DNA of 64,000 nt from positions 43,811 through 107,810 of the forward strand of contig CANLSM010000011.1 of assembly GCA_947493745.1 (NCBI GenBank), given 5' to 3'. The DNA is from an uncultured Paracoccaceae bacterium (GTDB lineage: Bacteria; Pseudomonadota; Alphaproteobacteria; Rhodobacterales; Rhodobacteraceae). This document shows, in pieces, positions 38,801 to 46,259 of the stretch (positions are counted from its first letter, which is position 1; each line of letters begins with the position of its first letter). The notes under the pieces were generated by a model. It made no database searches and was not told the DNA's origin. It saw nothing but the letters and a program-made list of their open reading frames with translations. The translations under genes were made by a program, and so were the position numbers.

Positions 38801-39297
38801 GTTTCGATCTGGTCCGCAACTTCTCGCGCGACATCAGTTTCGACGAGTCCGATATCTCGGTCTCGGCCGTGGTGGGCGACAAGGCCGCCTGGCTGCGCTT
38901 TGATGACGGGGCTCTCGGTGTCCGGTCGAGCGCTGACGGCCATGGCAGGTCCCACTGGTTCGATTGGGGCCATCACGGCAGCCGTTCTGACAGGAAAGTT
39001 GTCAATAATGATGAGACACTCATTTTCGAGCTGGAAGAAGGCGTCTACGGTGACGCAACCGAGGTCACCTTCGACTTCGCGAGAGTCGATGGCGAGGGCG
39101 ATATCGCGCTGGCCTTTTATGATGACGACGTACTGATTGAGGAAGTGGTCGTCGATGCCAGTGCGGGCGAGGCCACGGTTGGCCTGAGCGGTGCTGATTT
39201 CGACCGGGTCGAGTTGGGCGTAGTTGGCGACACAGAAGTGTCCATCGACGGCTTCTCGTTCGACCGGATCATCGAGGACGAGTTCCTGATCGGCTGA
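35812..39297 (+). CDS. Secreted ExeM/NucH-like endonuclease-exonuclease-phosphatase protein
   Basis: 1161-aa very acidic protein. N-terminal lamin-tail-like beta domains (about 1-150 and 175-330), an OB-like segment (about 385-500), then an EEP nuclease domain (about 640-965): TIASYNVLN (644-652), IIALQEIQD with the metal-binding Glu, NNHFSSKGG, GDLNEFE (876-882), QIDHILIS and the catalytic SDHD (951-954). A C-terminal beta-rich tail follows. There is no signal peptide, suggesting type I secretion, and the exporter at the left of the window is a candidate. Expected role: extracellular DNA degradation for phosphate, biofilm control or defence. AGGGGAAG precedes the ATG. Confidence 0.85.
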   Translation: MSDLMITGVIDGPLPGGLPKAIQVTVLADIADLSIYGLGAANNGGGTDGEEFTFPSVSASAGDVLYLASEAVGFEQWFGFAPDYVDNDAAINGDDAIELFQNGLVVDLFGVIDVDGNGEPWEYLDGWASRDAALGPNPVFNVADWTFSGPNALDGETSNDTAANPFPTGGTGGEPLFAINELRVNSSGSSDNTSNFVEIFTEPGTSLDGKTLVVISGEFAPGQIDLAIDLTGAVADADGFVLIANADNPELEAGDVAVTDLDFFNSPATYLIVDNFTGAVGDDLDPGDAGELDITPWDAVLDSVSLVDGDAIEDASYSETIIGPDGNFLPAGAARSVDGTGAFEQLSFGDTSGDTPGSTNDPEIPVQQLTIMEIQGAGHVSGLVSDTPLDPTTGGGAGERVLTTGIVTAIDSNGFYMQDPDGDGNIATSDAIFVFTGSAPTVAIGDALEVEGTVSEFYPGGQGSRNLSTTQLGGNPEITVVSSGNALPEAILLGQTGRLLPSETIEDDGFTSFDPTTDGIDFYESLEGMLVTAVAPVAVSGTSQFDEIFVVVDGGADATGISDRGTLNISPDDFNPEKVQIDFDFGIEPVIVDTGATFSDITGVISYDFGNYQINPTEVVVVIEESLLEAEVTELASSATELTIASYNVLNLDPVVEDIANVPGMQSRNVDDDVGDGRFEAIANQIVNNLGSPDIIALQEIQDNTGGETGDGVVSADVTLQTLIDAIDLADDGVMNDSSGYAYVDNTFITDLASGGQPGGNIRTAFLYKEDRVSLVEGSVGTIGSQDPGGSFEGARLPLVATFDFNGEEVTVVNNHFSSKGGSAPIMGVEQEFAELQEDPNVNGSLDERQAQSEAVNGYVTDLLAEDAEANVVVLGDLNEFEFVSPVTGLEENLTNLTDMLDEDERYSFNFQGNSQQIDHILISDSLLEGGAQFDVVHVNSEFAATPGRASDHDPVLAQLTFEAEPPETVEVAVEFFGIPFFWKTAVVETVDGQFEGFDLVRNFSRDISFDESDISVSAVVGDKAAWLRFDDGALGVRSSADGHGRSHWFDWGHHGSRSDRKVVNNDETLIFELEEGVYGDATEVTFDFARVDGEGDIALAFYDDDVLIEEVVVDASAGEATVGLSGADFDRVELGVVGDTEVSIDGFSFDRIIEDEFLIG

Positions 39298-39305
39298 CCC
39301 TGAAC

Positions 39306-39330
39306 GCAAGGGGCGATCAGCGCCCCTTGC
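39306..39330 (+). terminator. Hairpin after the nuclease gene
   Basis: Perfect 10-bp stem gcaaggggcg/cgccccttgc with a 5-base loop, 9 nt after the stop. No T-run follows, so it may be a weak or Rho-assisted terminator separating the nuclease from the TPP leader. Confidence 0.6.
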
Positions 39331-39354
39331 ACCTCCTTTCCGAATGGATATGTT

Positions 39355-39448
39355 CAACCCTACCTCGGGGGGCCTGATATCAGGCTGAGATGTGCGATGC
39401 GCGGACCCGTAGAACCTGAACCGGATCATACCGGCGGAGGGAAGGTTG
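39355..39448 (+). ncRNA. TPP (THI-box) riboswitch
   Basis: Aptamer recognised by the diagnostic pieces in order: GGGG on P2, CTGAGA (39385-39390), the ACCC(GT)..GAACCTGA helix, the CCGGATCATACCGGCGGAGGGAA block, and a closing P1 helix caacc (39355-39359) with ggttg (39444-39448). It binds thiamine pyrophosphate and lies directly in front of the thiamine transporter genes thiBPQ, which it would switch off when TPP is plentiful. Confidence 0.93.
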
Positions 39449-39458
39449 CGGGGACAGA

Positions 39459-39495
39459 TCTCCAATTGCCTGCCTGACGTCGCAGCCATTGGAGA
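39459..39495 (+). promoter_or_regulatory. Ribosome-site-sequestering helix of the TPP riboswitch
   Basis: tctccaat (39459-39466) is perfectly complementary to attggaga (39488-39495), and that strand contains GGAGA, the thiB ribosome site 6 bases before ATG 39502. Pairing would hide it, which indicates a translational expression platform. An anti-sequestor alternative is not yet identified. Confidence 0.7.
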
Positions 39496-39501
39496 CGACC
39501 C

Positions 39502-40500
39502 ATGCGACCCATTCCACTTTGTGCTGTGGCCCTTTCGAGCCTGCTGGCCCTGCCGGCGCTCGCTGCGGGCACACCCAAACTGACCGTCTACACCTATGAC
39601 AGCTTCGTGGCTGAATGGGGTCCCGGCCCGCAGGTCGAAAAGGCGTTCGAGGCGGTTTGCGCCTGCGATCTTGAGTTGATCGGGGTCGAGGATGGCGCGG
39701 CGTTATTGTCGCGTGTTCGTCTTGAGGGTGCGCGGACCGAGGCTGATATCGTGCTCGGCATCGACACCACATTGATCGAGGCGGCAAAGGCCACGGATCT
39801 CTTTGTTCCGCATGGCCTTGAAACGCCGGAACTGACCCTGCCCGTGGACTGGGTGGATGAGACCTTCCTGCCCTATGACTGGGGCTATTTCGCCTTTGTC
39901 TACGACAAAACGAGGCTGAGTGAAGTACCAGGCAGTTTCGAGGCATTGATCGCCAGCGATACAAGCATTGTCATTCAGGACCCGCGCAGCTCGACACCCG
40001 GTCTCGGTCTGCTGATGTGGCTGAAGGCGGTCTATGGCGATGAGGCGGCGGCGAAATGGGCCGCACTTGCGCCGCAGGTCGTGACCGTCACCAAGGGCTG
40101 GTCCGAGGCCTATGGCATGTTCCTTGAGGGTGAGGCGGATATGGTGCTGAGTTATACGACTTCCCCCGCCTATCATCTGATCGCCGAGGAGGATGACAGC
40201 AAGGCGGCGGCCGAGTTCTCGGACGGGCACTACATGCAGATCGAGGTTGCGGGCAAACTCGCCAGCACCGATCAGCCTGAACTGGCCGATCAGTTTCTGG
40301 CCTTCATGCTGAGCGCCGAGTTTCAGTCCATCATACCCACGACCAACTGGATGTATCCTGCCAATCTGGATCCTGACGCCTTGCCGGAGGGGTTTGACAC
40401 CCTGATCACGCCTGAGACAGCCCTGCACTTCTCGCCACAGGATGCGGAAGCTGTGAAGGCGGCGGCACTTCAGGAATGGCTCGACGCACTCAGCCAGTGA
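39502..40500 (+). CDS. thiB: Thiamine ABC transporter substrate-binding protein
   Basis: 332-aa periplasmic receptor for thiamine and its phosphates. Signal peptide MRPIPLCAVALSSLLALPALA, then the family start KLTVYTYDSFVAEWGPG, DWGYFAFVYDKTRLSEVP, TPGLGLLMWLKAVYG and SYTTSPAYH. It is the first gene of the thi operon under the TPP riboswitch. It overlaps thiP by 25 nt. Confidence 0.94.
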   Translation: MRPIPLCAVALSSLLALPALAAGTPKLTVYTYDSFVAEWGPGPQVEKAFEAVCACDLELIGVEDGAALLSRVRLEGARTEADIVLGIDTTLIEAAKATDLFVPHGLETPELTLPVDWVDETFLPYDWGYFAFVYDKTRLSEVPGSFEALIASDTSIVIQDPRSSTPGLGLLMWLKAVYGDEAAAKWAALAPQVVTVTKGWSEAYGMFLEGEADMVLSYTTSPAYHLIAEEDDSKAAAEFSDGHYMQIEVAGKLASTDQPELADQFLAFMLSAEFQSIIPTTNWMYPANLDPDALPEGFDTLITPETALHFSPQDAEAVKAAALQEWLDALSQ

Positions 40501-42044
40501 TCCTTCGGTTTGCCGGGCTGACAGCGCTTCTGCTGGTTCTGGGCTTCACGCTTGGAACCGCAGGTGCACTGTTTCTGGCAGCCGAGCCGGGGCGTGGCCT
40601 CGCACGCTCGGACTGGTCGGCGCTGCGTTTCACGCTGGTGCAGGCAAGCCTGTCGGCGGTCATCAGTGTCGTGGTTGCCGTCCCACTTGCAAGGGCGCTG
40701 GTTCGACAGAGCTTTCCCGGACGCAGCCTTGTTCTGACCCTTCTGGGCGCCCCTTTTCTTTTGCCGGTGATTGTTGCCGTGCTGGGGTTGCTCGCGGTTT
40801 GGGGCCGCTCGGGACTGGTCAGCACCGGGCTGCTCGCCATCGGGGCGGAGCGGATTGATATCTACGGGCTCTGGGGCGTGGTACTGGCGCATGTCTTTTT
40901 CAACCTGCCGCTCGTCACACGCATCCTTGTTCAGGGCTGGATGGCGATCCCCGCAGAGCAGTTCAAGCTGGCGGAACAGTTGCAGTTCTCGCCTGCTGAC
41001 ATGTTTCGACATTTGGAGATGCAGATGCTGCGGCAGAGCCTGCCCGGCGCTTTCACCCTCGTCTTTCTGCTGTGCATGACCAGTTTTGCCGTAGCGCTTG
41101 CGCTGGGCGGCGGGCCGCGAGCCACGACCCTGGAACTGGCGATCTATCAGGCACTCCGCTTCGACTTCGATCTGGCCCACGCCGCGATGCTGGCCGGTGT
41201 GCAATTCGGGTTGTGCTGTCTGGTGGCGGCGGTCGCGATGTTTCTCTCGCTGGGTGTGGATTTCGGGGCCGGGCTGGGAGGGCCGGTGCGACACAAGAGC
41301 CTGCGATCATCGCAAACGCTTATGGATCGCACATTGATCGTCGCGGCGGTGGCCTTCCTTGGGCTGCCTCTTCTGATGGTCGTGGTTCGGGGGATTACCG
41401 GCCTTATCGCCGATCTGCCCGACGGCATGGGCCCGGCAACACTTCGGTCTCTGGGGGTCGCGTTGATCTCCGCCCTCGTGAGCCTCGGCTTTGCCCTGGT
41501 TCTCGCCGCATGGCTGGACCGTCTGCGCGGGCCAAGGCGCTGGGGGGCGGAGGTGATCGGATATCTCGGTATTGCCGCCTCGCCCTTCGTGATGGGTACG
41601 GGGCTTTTCATTCTGCTCAACCCGGTTATCAGTCCGTTTTCAGTATCGCTGCCTGTGACGGCTGCCGTGAACGCGGTGATCAGCCTGCCGTTTTCTCTGC
41701 GCGTTCTGCTTCCTGCCTTTGCTCAACTCAGGCAGAGTCACGGGCGGCTGGGCGACAGTCTGGGAATGTCGGGCTGGTCGCGGTTCCGCCTGATCAGCTG
41801 GCCAGTCCTCAGACGCCCCGCAGGATTTGCCACGGGGCTGGCGGCGGCGCTCTCGATGGGAGATCTTGGGGTCATCGCCCTTTTTGCGCCAACCAGAGGA
41901 GAGACCCTGCCGCTCTATATCTACAGCCTGATGGGGGCCTACCGGATGGAGGCGGCTGCCGGGGCGGCCCTTGTCCTTCTGGTATCGAGCCTTGCGCTTT
42001 TCTGGCTCTTCGACCGGGGAGGGCGGCTGAATGCTGCGGTTTGA
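40476..42044 (+). CDS. thiP: Thiamine ABC transporter permease
   Basis: 522-aa inner-membrane permease with two fused BPD-type domains, about twelve helices. The two EAA-like loops that contact ThiQ are visible: LAEQLQFSPADMFRHLEM (about 172-190) and RLGDSLGMSGWSRFRLISW (about 420-440). The start ATG lies inside the thiB end; the first two helices follow immediately. It overlaps thiQ by 14 nt. Confidence 0.92.
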   Translation: MARRTQPVILRFAGLTALLLVLGFTLGTAGALFLAAEPGRGLARSDWSALRFTLVQASLSAVISVVVAVPLARALVRQSFPGRSLVLTLLGAPFLLPVIVAVLGLLAVWGRSGLVSTGLLAIGAERIDIYGLWGVVLAHVFFNLPLVTRILVQGWMAIPAEQFKLAEQLQFSPADMFRHLEMQMLRQSLPGAFTLVFLLCMTSFAVALALGGGPRATTLELAIYQALRFDFDLAHAAMLAGVQFGLCCLVAAVAMFLSLGVDFGAGLGGPVRHKSLRSSQTLMDRTLIVAAVAFLGLPLLMVVVRGITGLIADLPDGMGPATLRSLGVALISALVSLGFALVLAAWLDRLRGPRRWGAEVIGYLGIAASPFVMGTGLFILLNPVISPFSVSLPVTAAVNAVISLPFSLRVLLPAFAQLRQSHGRLGDSLGMSGWSRFRLISWPVLRRPAGFATGLAAALSMGDLGVIALFAPTRGETLPLYIYSLMGAYRMEAAAGAALVLLVSSLALFWLFDRGGRLNAAV

Positions 42045-42720
42045 AAAGGCTCTGCTCAGGCGCGGGACATTTGCGCTGAATGTCGATCTGGAGCTCGCAA
42101 AAGGTGACCGGCTTGCCTTGATCGGCCCCTCGGGCGGGGGCAAAAGCTCGGTTCTTGATGCTGTCGCGGGGTTCCTGCCGCTCGGTGAGGGACGGCTGGA
42201 GATCAATGGGCAGGACATGAACGATGCCCAACCGGCAACACGCCCGGTCACGTTCCTTTTTCAGGAGCACAACCTCTTCCCCCATCTGACCGTCGCACAG
42301 AATGTCGGCCTCGGCATCCGTCCGAACCTGCGTCTGTCGGCTGAGGACCATCAGCGGGTGACCAAAGCGCTGGCAGAAGTTGATCTGAGCGACCATCCGC
42401 ACAAGCTGCCACGAGAGTTGTCCGGCGGGCAGCGCCAAAGGGTCGCGCTGGCGCGTGCGCTTCTGCGCGACAAGCCGCTTTTGCTGCTGGATGAGCCCTT
42501 TGCCGCACTTGGCCCGGCGCTGAGGCGCGAGATGCTCGATCTGGTGGCGCGGATCTGCGAGGAAACGACGGCCACCCTGATCATGGTCACGCACCAGCCC
42601 GAGGATGCCGCCCGGATTGCAGGGCTGACATCGGTCGTCGCCGATGGCTCGGTCAGTCAGCCGCTGCTGACAGAGGAGCTGTTCAAAAATCCCCCACCGA
42701 CGTTGAAGGCCTATCTCTGA
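42031..42720 (+). CDS. thiQ: Thiamine ABC transporter ATP-binding protein
   Basis: 229-aa ABC ATPase energising ThiBP. Walker A GPSGGGKSS, Q-loop FLFQEHNLFPHLT, signature LSGGQRQR, Walker B LLLLDEPFAALG, H-loop MVTHQ. The gene overlaps thiP and ends the thi operon, convergent with xylG. Confidence 0.93.
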   Translation: MLRFEKALLRRGTFALNVDLELAKGDRLALIGPSGGGKSSVLDAVAGFLPLGEGRLEINGQDMNDAQPATRPVTFLFQEHNLFPHLTVAQNVGLGIRPNLRLSAEDHQRVTKALAEVDLSDHPHKLPRELSGGQRQRVALARALLRDKPLLLLDEPFAALGPALRREMLDLVARICEETTATLIMVTHQPEDAARIAGLTSVVADGSVSQPLLTEELFKNPPPTLKAYL

Positions 42721-42723
42721 GAT

Positions 42724-43512
42724 CTAGTCCTTCATTGCCCCCGGACCGGGCGTTGCACCGGGCGGGCATTTGCCCAGAATGATCATGCCCAGAACCTCGT
42801 CCTTGGTGACATCGCTTGTGCGGGCATTTCCCACAACCTGCCCGTTCTTCATCACGCAGACCCGGTCGGCGAGATCGAAGACATCATGGATGTCATGGCT
42901 GATCAGGAAGATGCCGATCCCGTCCTTCTTCAGTTGCTGGATCAACTCGCCCACCTGTTCTGTCTCCTGCGGACCCAGCGCCGCCGTCGGCTCATCCATG
43001 ATCAGGATACGCGCGTTGAAGAGGATCGCGCGGGCAATCGCCACGGACTGCCGCTGCCCGCCGGAGAGTTTGCTGACCGGGTCCTTGAAGCGCTGGAAGT
43101 TGGGGTTGAGGCGACCCATGACCTTGCGGGCCTCGGACTCCATGGCCGCATCATCCAGCGTACCCCAGGCGGTCAGAACCTCACGCCCCAGGTAGAGATT
43201 GGCGGCGGCATCCACATTGTCGGCGACCGCAAGCGTCTGGTAGATCGTCTCGATCCCGTAGGCCTTGGCGTCCCGCGGATTCTGGATATCGGCCTCTTCG
43301 CCATTGACGAAGATCTGACCGGAGTCCCGTTTATAGGCACCCGACAGGATCTTGATCAGTGTCGATTTGCCCGCGCCGTTGTGGCCCAAGATTGCAACGA
43401 CCTCGCCCGGATAGAGATCAACCGAGGCATGATCGACGGCCTTGATCCCGCCGAATGCGATGGAGAGGTCCCTGATCTCGACCAGGGGTGTGGTTTTTTG
43501 ATCGTCCAACAT
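42724..43512 (-). CDS. xylG: Sugar ABC transporter ATP-binding protein (XylG-like)
   Basis: 262-aa single-domain ATPase of the ribose/xylose importer class: Walker [10 protein letters not shown], signature LSGGQRQSV, Walker [13 protein letters not shown], and H-loop LISHDIHDV. The classical XylG has two fused ATPase domains; this one-domain form is the variety usual with CUT2 transporters such as FrcA. ATG at 43512 has AGGAGAGA upstream; a GTG just before is less likely. It lies 12 nt after xylH in the xylFHG operon. Confidence 0.87.
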   Translation of the reverse strand: MLDDQKTTPLVEIRDLSIAFGGIKAVDHASVDLYPGEVVAILGHNGAGKSTLIKILSGAYKRDSGQIFVNGEEADIQNPRDAKAYGIETIYQTLAVADNVDAAANLYLGREVLTAWGTLDDAAMESEARKVMGRLNPNFQRFKDPVSKLSGGQRQSVAIARAILFNARILIMDEPTAALGPQETEQVGELIQQLKKDGIGIFLISHDIHDVFDLADRVCVMKNGQVVGNARTSDVTKDEVLGMIILGKCPPGATPGPGAMKD

Positions 43513-43524
43513 CACACTCTCTCC

Positions 43525-44859
43525 TTATTTCGCGCGGCGGCGGTAAATGGTGTCGATCCAGACCGCGAGCACAAGGACCGAGCCCACGACAATCTGCTGA
43601 ATTGCGGCATCGAACCCGATCAGCACCATGCCCGTCTGCAGCGACTGCATGACAAGCGCACCGAGGATCGCGCCATAAATGGTGCCGATCCCACCTGCAA
43701 AGGACGTGCCGCCAATCACGGCTGCCGCAATCACATAAAGCTCATCCAGTGTGCCGAGATTGTTGGTGGCCGAGTTCAGGCGCGCCGACGAGATCACCGC
43801 CGAGAGACCGCAGAGCGTGCCCATCAGCGCAAAGATCTTCACCGTAACCCAGCGCGTGTTGATGCCCGCAAGCTCGGCTGCCTCCGGGTTGCCGCCGATG
43901 GCAAAGACATAGCGGCCAAAGCGCGTCCGGGTGGTCAGGAAGGTCATGATCACGCCGACCGCCATCAGGATCAGAACCGGAATGGCGAAGCCGTGACTGA
44001 TGAATATCTCCTCGACCGGCGTCTCGATATTGTTGCGCTCGACATATTGCCGGACGATGCCCTTGGGCCAGGGGTAGGAGTTGACCAGAAGGACGAAGCC
44101 CACGATCAGTCCGCAGCCCGTGATGCCCAGAAAGGTCTCGGCCCAGGCGGGGCGGAGCGGGAACTGAAAGCGTTTGCGCTGACGACGGCCCATCAGGATC
44201 ATGGCAACAACCCCGATACAGCCGATCACCCCGACGATCCAACTGCCGGTGCTGCCGATGGAGCCAAAGGGTCCGCCGCCAAGTTTCGCGAATGTGGCGT
44301 CCACCGGCGAGATCGTCTCGCCGCGTGCGAGCAGGAAAGCCGCGCCGCGCCAGACCAGCAACCCGCCGAGCGTCACGATAAAGGCCGGAATGCCCATGTA
44401 GGCGACCATGAAGCCATGGAATGCGCCAATCATACAGCCGATCAGAAGTCCGCAGATCACCGTTATGATCCAGATCATCGGATGGCCCAACCCCAGTATC
44501 TCGGGCAGTATCCAGACCTGAATGATGGCCATCGACATGGCTGTGAAACCGAGGATGGAGCCCACCGACAGGTCGATATGCCGGGTCACGATGACCAGCA
44601 CCATGCCGGTTGCCATCACGCCGATGGAGGCGGTCTGGACTGACAGGTTCCACAGGTTGCGTGGCGTCAGAAAGGCTCCGAACCCGTTGGCCATCGCGCC
44701 ATAGACATGAAACCCGACCCAGATTAGGATCAGGGCGGCAATCATTCCCAACAGCCGCGCGTCGATCTCGGTCGCGCGCAGAAAGCGCGTGATCGGGCCT
44801 TCGTTCTCGACCTTGGCAGCGCCGGTTTGCTGGGGTGTGGTTTCAGCGGTGTCGCTCAC
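43525..44859 (-). CDS. xylH: Xylose-type sugar ABC transporter permease
   Basis: 444-aa permease with about ten or more helices, of the XylH/RbsC family: MVLVIVTRHIDLSVGSILGF, GTLCGLSAVISSARL and AAAVIGGTSFAGGIGTIYGA-like segments. Length (longer than RbsC) matches XylH. The GTG at 44859 is preferred since GGGAGA stands five bases before it; the frame extends to 44874 without a ribosome site. Confidence 0.88.
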   Translation of the reverse strand: MSDTAETTPQQTGAAKVENEGPITRFLRATEIDARLLGMIAALILIWVGFHVYGAMANGFGAFLTPRNLWNLSVQTASIGVMATGMVLVIVTRHIDLSVGSILGFTAMSMAIIQVWILPEILGLGHPMIWIITVICGLLIGCMIGAFHGFMVAYMGIPAFIVTLGGLLVWRGAAFLLARGETISPVDATFAKLGGGPFGSIGSTGSWIVGVIGCIGVVAMILMGRRQRKRFQFPLRPAWAETFLGITGCGLIVGFVLLVNSYPWPKGIVRQYVERNNIETPVEEIFISHGFAIPVLILMAVGVIMTFLTTRTRFGRYVFAIGGNPEAAELAGINTRWVTVKIFALMGTLCGLSAVISSARLNSATNNLGTLDELYVIAAAVIGGTSFAGGIGTIYGAILGALVMQSLQTGMVLIGFDAAIQQIVVGSVLVLAVWIDTIYRRRAK

Positions 44860-44932
44860 TTCAATCTCCCGCACATGGATTGCGTCAGGGGCGCATCCGG
44901 CCCGTGTCTGCGAAGTCTCTTTGGAAAGTAGG

Positions 44933-44985
44933 CCGCGCCGAACCCAAGGTCCGGCGCGGTCCTGATCAGATCACAAAGTGATCAG
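44933..44985 (-). other. Intercistronic hairpins between xylF and xylH
   Basis: On the minus strand a 6-bp gatcac/gtgatc hairpin overlaps the xylF stop, and an 8-bp GC stem ccgcgccg/cggcgcgg (44933-44940 with 44952-44959) follows. No T-run. Such structures typically protect a binding-protein mRNA from 3' decay and lower downstream expression. Confidence 0.6.
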
Positions 44986-46010
44986 GAGCAGCCGTCAACA
45001 CCAGCGACAGCGCCTTCACAGACCTTGTCCTTGGCGATGTGACCGGCGTCGATCACAATCGAGAGGTTGTCCTTGTTGATCGGCGTCGGCGCGAGGAAGA
45101 TGGCGTTCATCTCGACGCCCTTCGCACCACCGGACCATTTCACGGCACCCTCGACATCGGCCATTGCGACACCGTCAGCAAGCTGTGCCGCGATGTTGCC
45201 GGCGGCCTTGCCAAGCTCACGTGCATCTTTCCAGACAGACGTGTTCTGCGTTCCGCGTGCCACGCGGTTCAGAGCGGCATGATCGCCATCCTGACCGGAA
45301 ACCGGGATCGCGAGGCCCTGCGCCTGAAGCGCGGCAATCACGCCACCGGCCATGCCGTCATTCTCGGCCAGAACCGCATCGACGTTGTTGTTGGTGGATG
45401 TCAGGATCTGCTCCATGTTCTTCTGGGCATTGTCCGGCTTCCAGCCATCGGTGAAGGCCTCGCCGACGATCTTGATCTTGCCCGCCTCAACATCGGCGCC
45501 GATCACGTCCATCATTCCTTCGAGCAGGAAGAGCGCATTGGGATCGCCCTTGTCACCCTTGATGATCGCGTAGTTGCCCTCAGGCACAGCCGCGAGGATC
45601 GAACGGGCGATGACCCGGCCGACTTCCTTGTTGTCAAAGGTCAGGTAGAAGGCGCGCTCGTCTTCGATCAGACGGTCGTAACCTACCACCGGAATGCCCT
45701 CGGCTGCGGCCGCATCGACCGCTGCACCGACCGAGCCACTGTCAACCGACAGGATCACGAGGGCATCCGCACCCTGCGCGATCAGGCTTTCCACATCCGA
45801 GAGTTGCTTGGACGCAGACAACTGCGCGTCAGCCGAGATATACTTGTCGCCGTTGGCCTCGATCGCGGCTTTCATGGCGGCTTCGTCGGTCTTCCAGCGC
45901 TCCTCCTGGAAATTGGACCAGGATACGCCGATGACTTTCCCCTCGGCAAAAGCTGCGCCTGCGAAAGACACGGCTGATGAAACCAGCAGGGCGCTGATGA
46001 TCTTGTTCAT
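44982..46010 (-). CDS. xylF: D-xylose-type ABC transporter substrate-binding protein
   Basis: 342-aa periplasmic receptor. Signal peptide to about SFAGAAFA, then KVIGVSWSNFQEERWKTDEAA, SLIAQGADALVILSVDSG, GYDRLIEDERAFYLTFDNKEVG, VGEAFTDGWKPDNAQKNMEQ, VLAENDGMAGGVIAAL and SGQDGDHAALNRVARGTQ, all typical of XylF. Expected ligand D-xylose, though not proven. The first gene of the operon, with AGGGAGAG before its ATG and a strong palindrome about 75 bp upstream. Confidence 0.92.
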   Translation of the reverse strand: MNKIISALLVSSAVSFAGAAFAEGKVIGVSWSNFQEERWKTDEAAMKAAIEANGDKYISADAQLSASKQLSDVESLIAQGADALVILSVDSGSVGAAVDAAAAEGIPVVGYDRLIEDERAFYLTFDNKEVGRVIARSILAAVPEGNYAIIKGDKGDPNALFLLEGMMDVIGADVEAGKIKIVGEAFTDGWKPDNAQKNMEQILTSTNNNVDAVLAENDGMAGGVIAALQAQGLAIPVSGQDGDHAALNRVARGTQNTSVWKDARELGKAAGNIAAQLADGVAMADVEGAVKWSGGAKGVEMNAIFLAPTPINKDNLSIVIDAGHIAKDKVCEGAVAGVDGCS

Positions 46011-46085
46011 GGAAATTCTCTCCCTTTGAGTGCCGCAAAACAGGCACTACCACTTTTTCTTGCTTCGCTGCGCGGAAAGCTATTA

Positions 46086-46112
46086 TATTTTTCCCGACAG
46101 TCGAGAAAAATA
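46086..46112. promoter_or_regulatory. 27-bp operator-like palindrome upstream of xylF
   Basis: Arms tatttttc (46086-46093) and gaaaaata (46105-46112) are perfect inverted repeats, and the core cgac-a-gtcg (46095-46103) is also palindromic; only one pair (94/104) mismatches. It lies in the 249-bp gap between xylF and the divergent ROK regulator. The AT arms and CG centre suit a ROK-family operator, so the neighbouring ROK gene product is the likely ligand. Confidence 0.75.
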
Positions 46113-46259
46113 CTACACAGATTCGTTATCCTGTCAATCGGGAGGCTGGGAGGCTCCGACATCAGATGCATAAGCGGCTGATTGTGCTATGAAAAAAATG
46201 CAAGAGCACAGGTTTGTGCACCATCCGGCCGCCGCTTGTATGTGTGAGTTGCAGGCGAG

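Noticed and set aside
42886..44643. 585-aa frame antisense to xylG-xylH
   Set aside because: Shadow of two clear ABC transporter genes; low-complexity His/Asp/Arg content.
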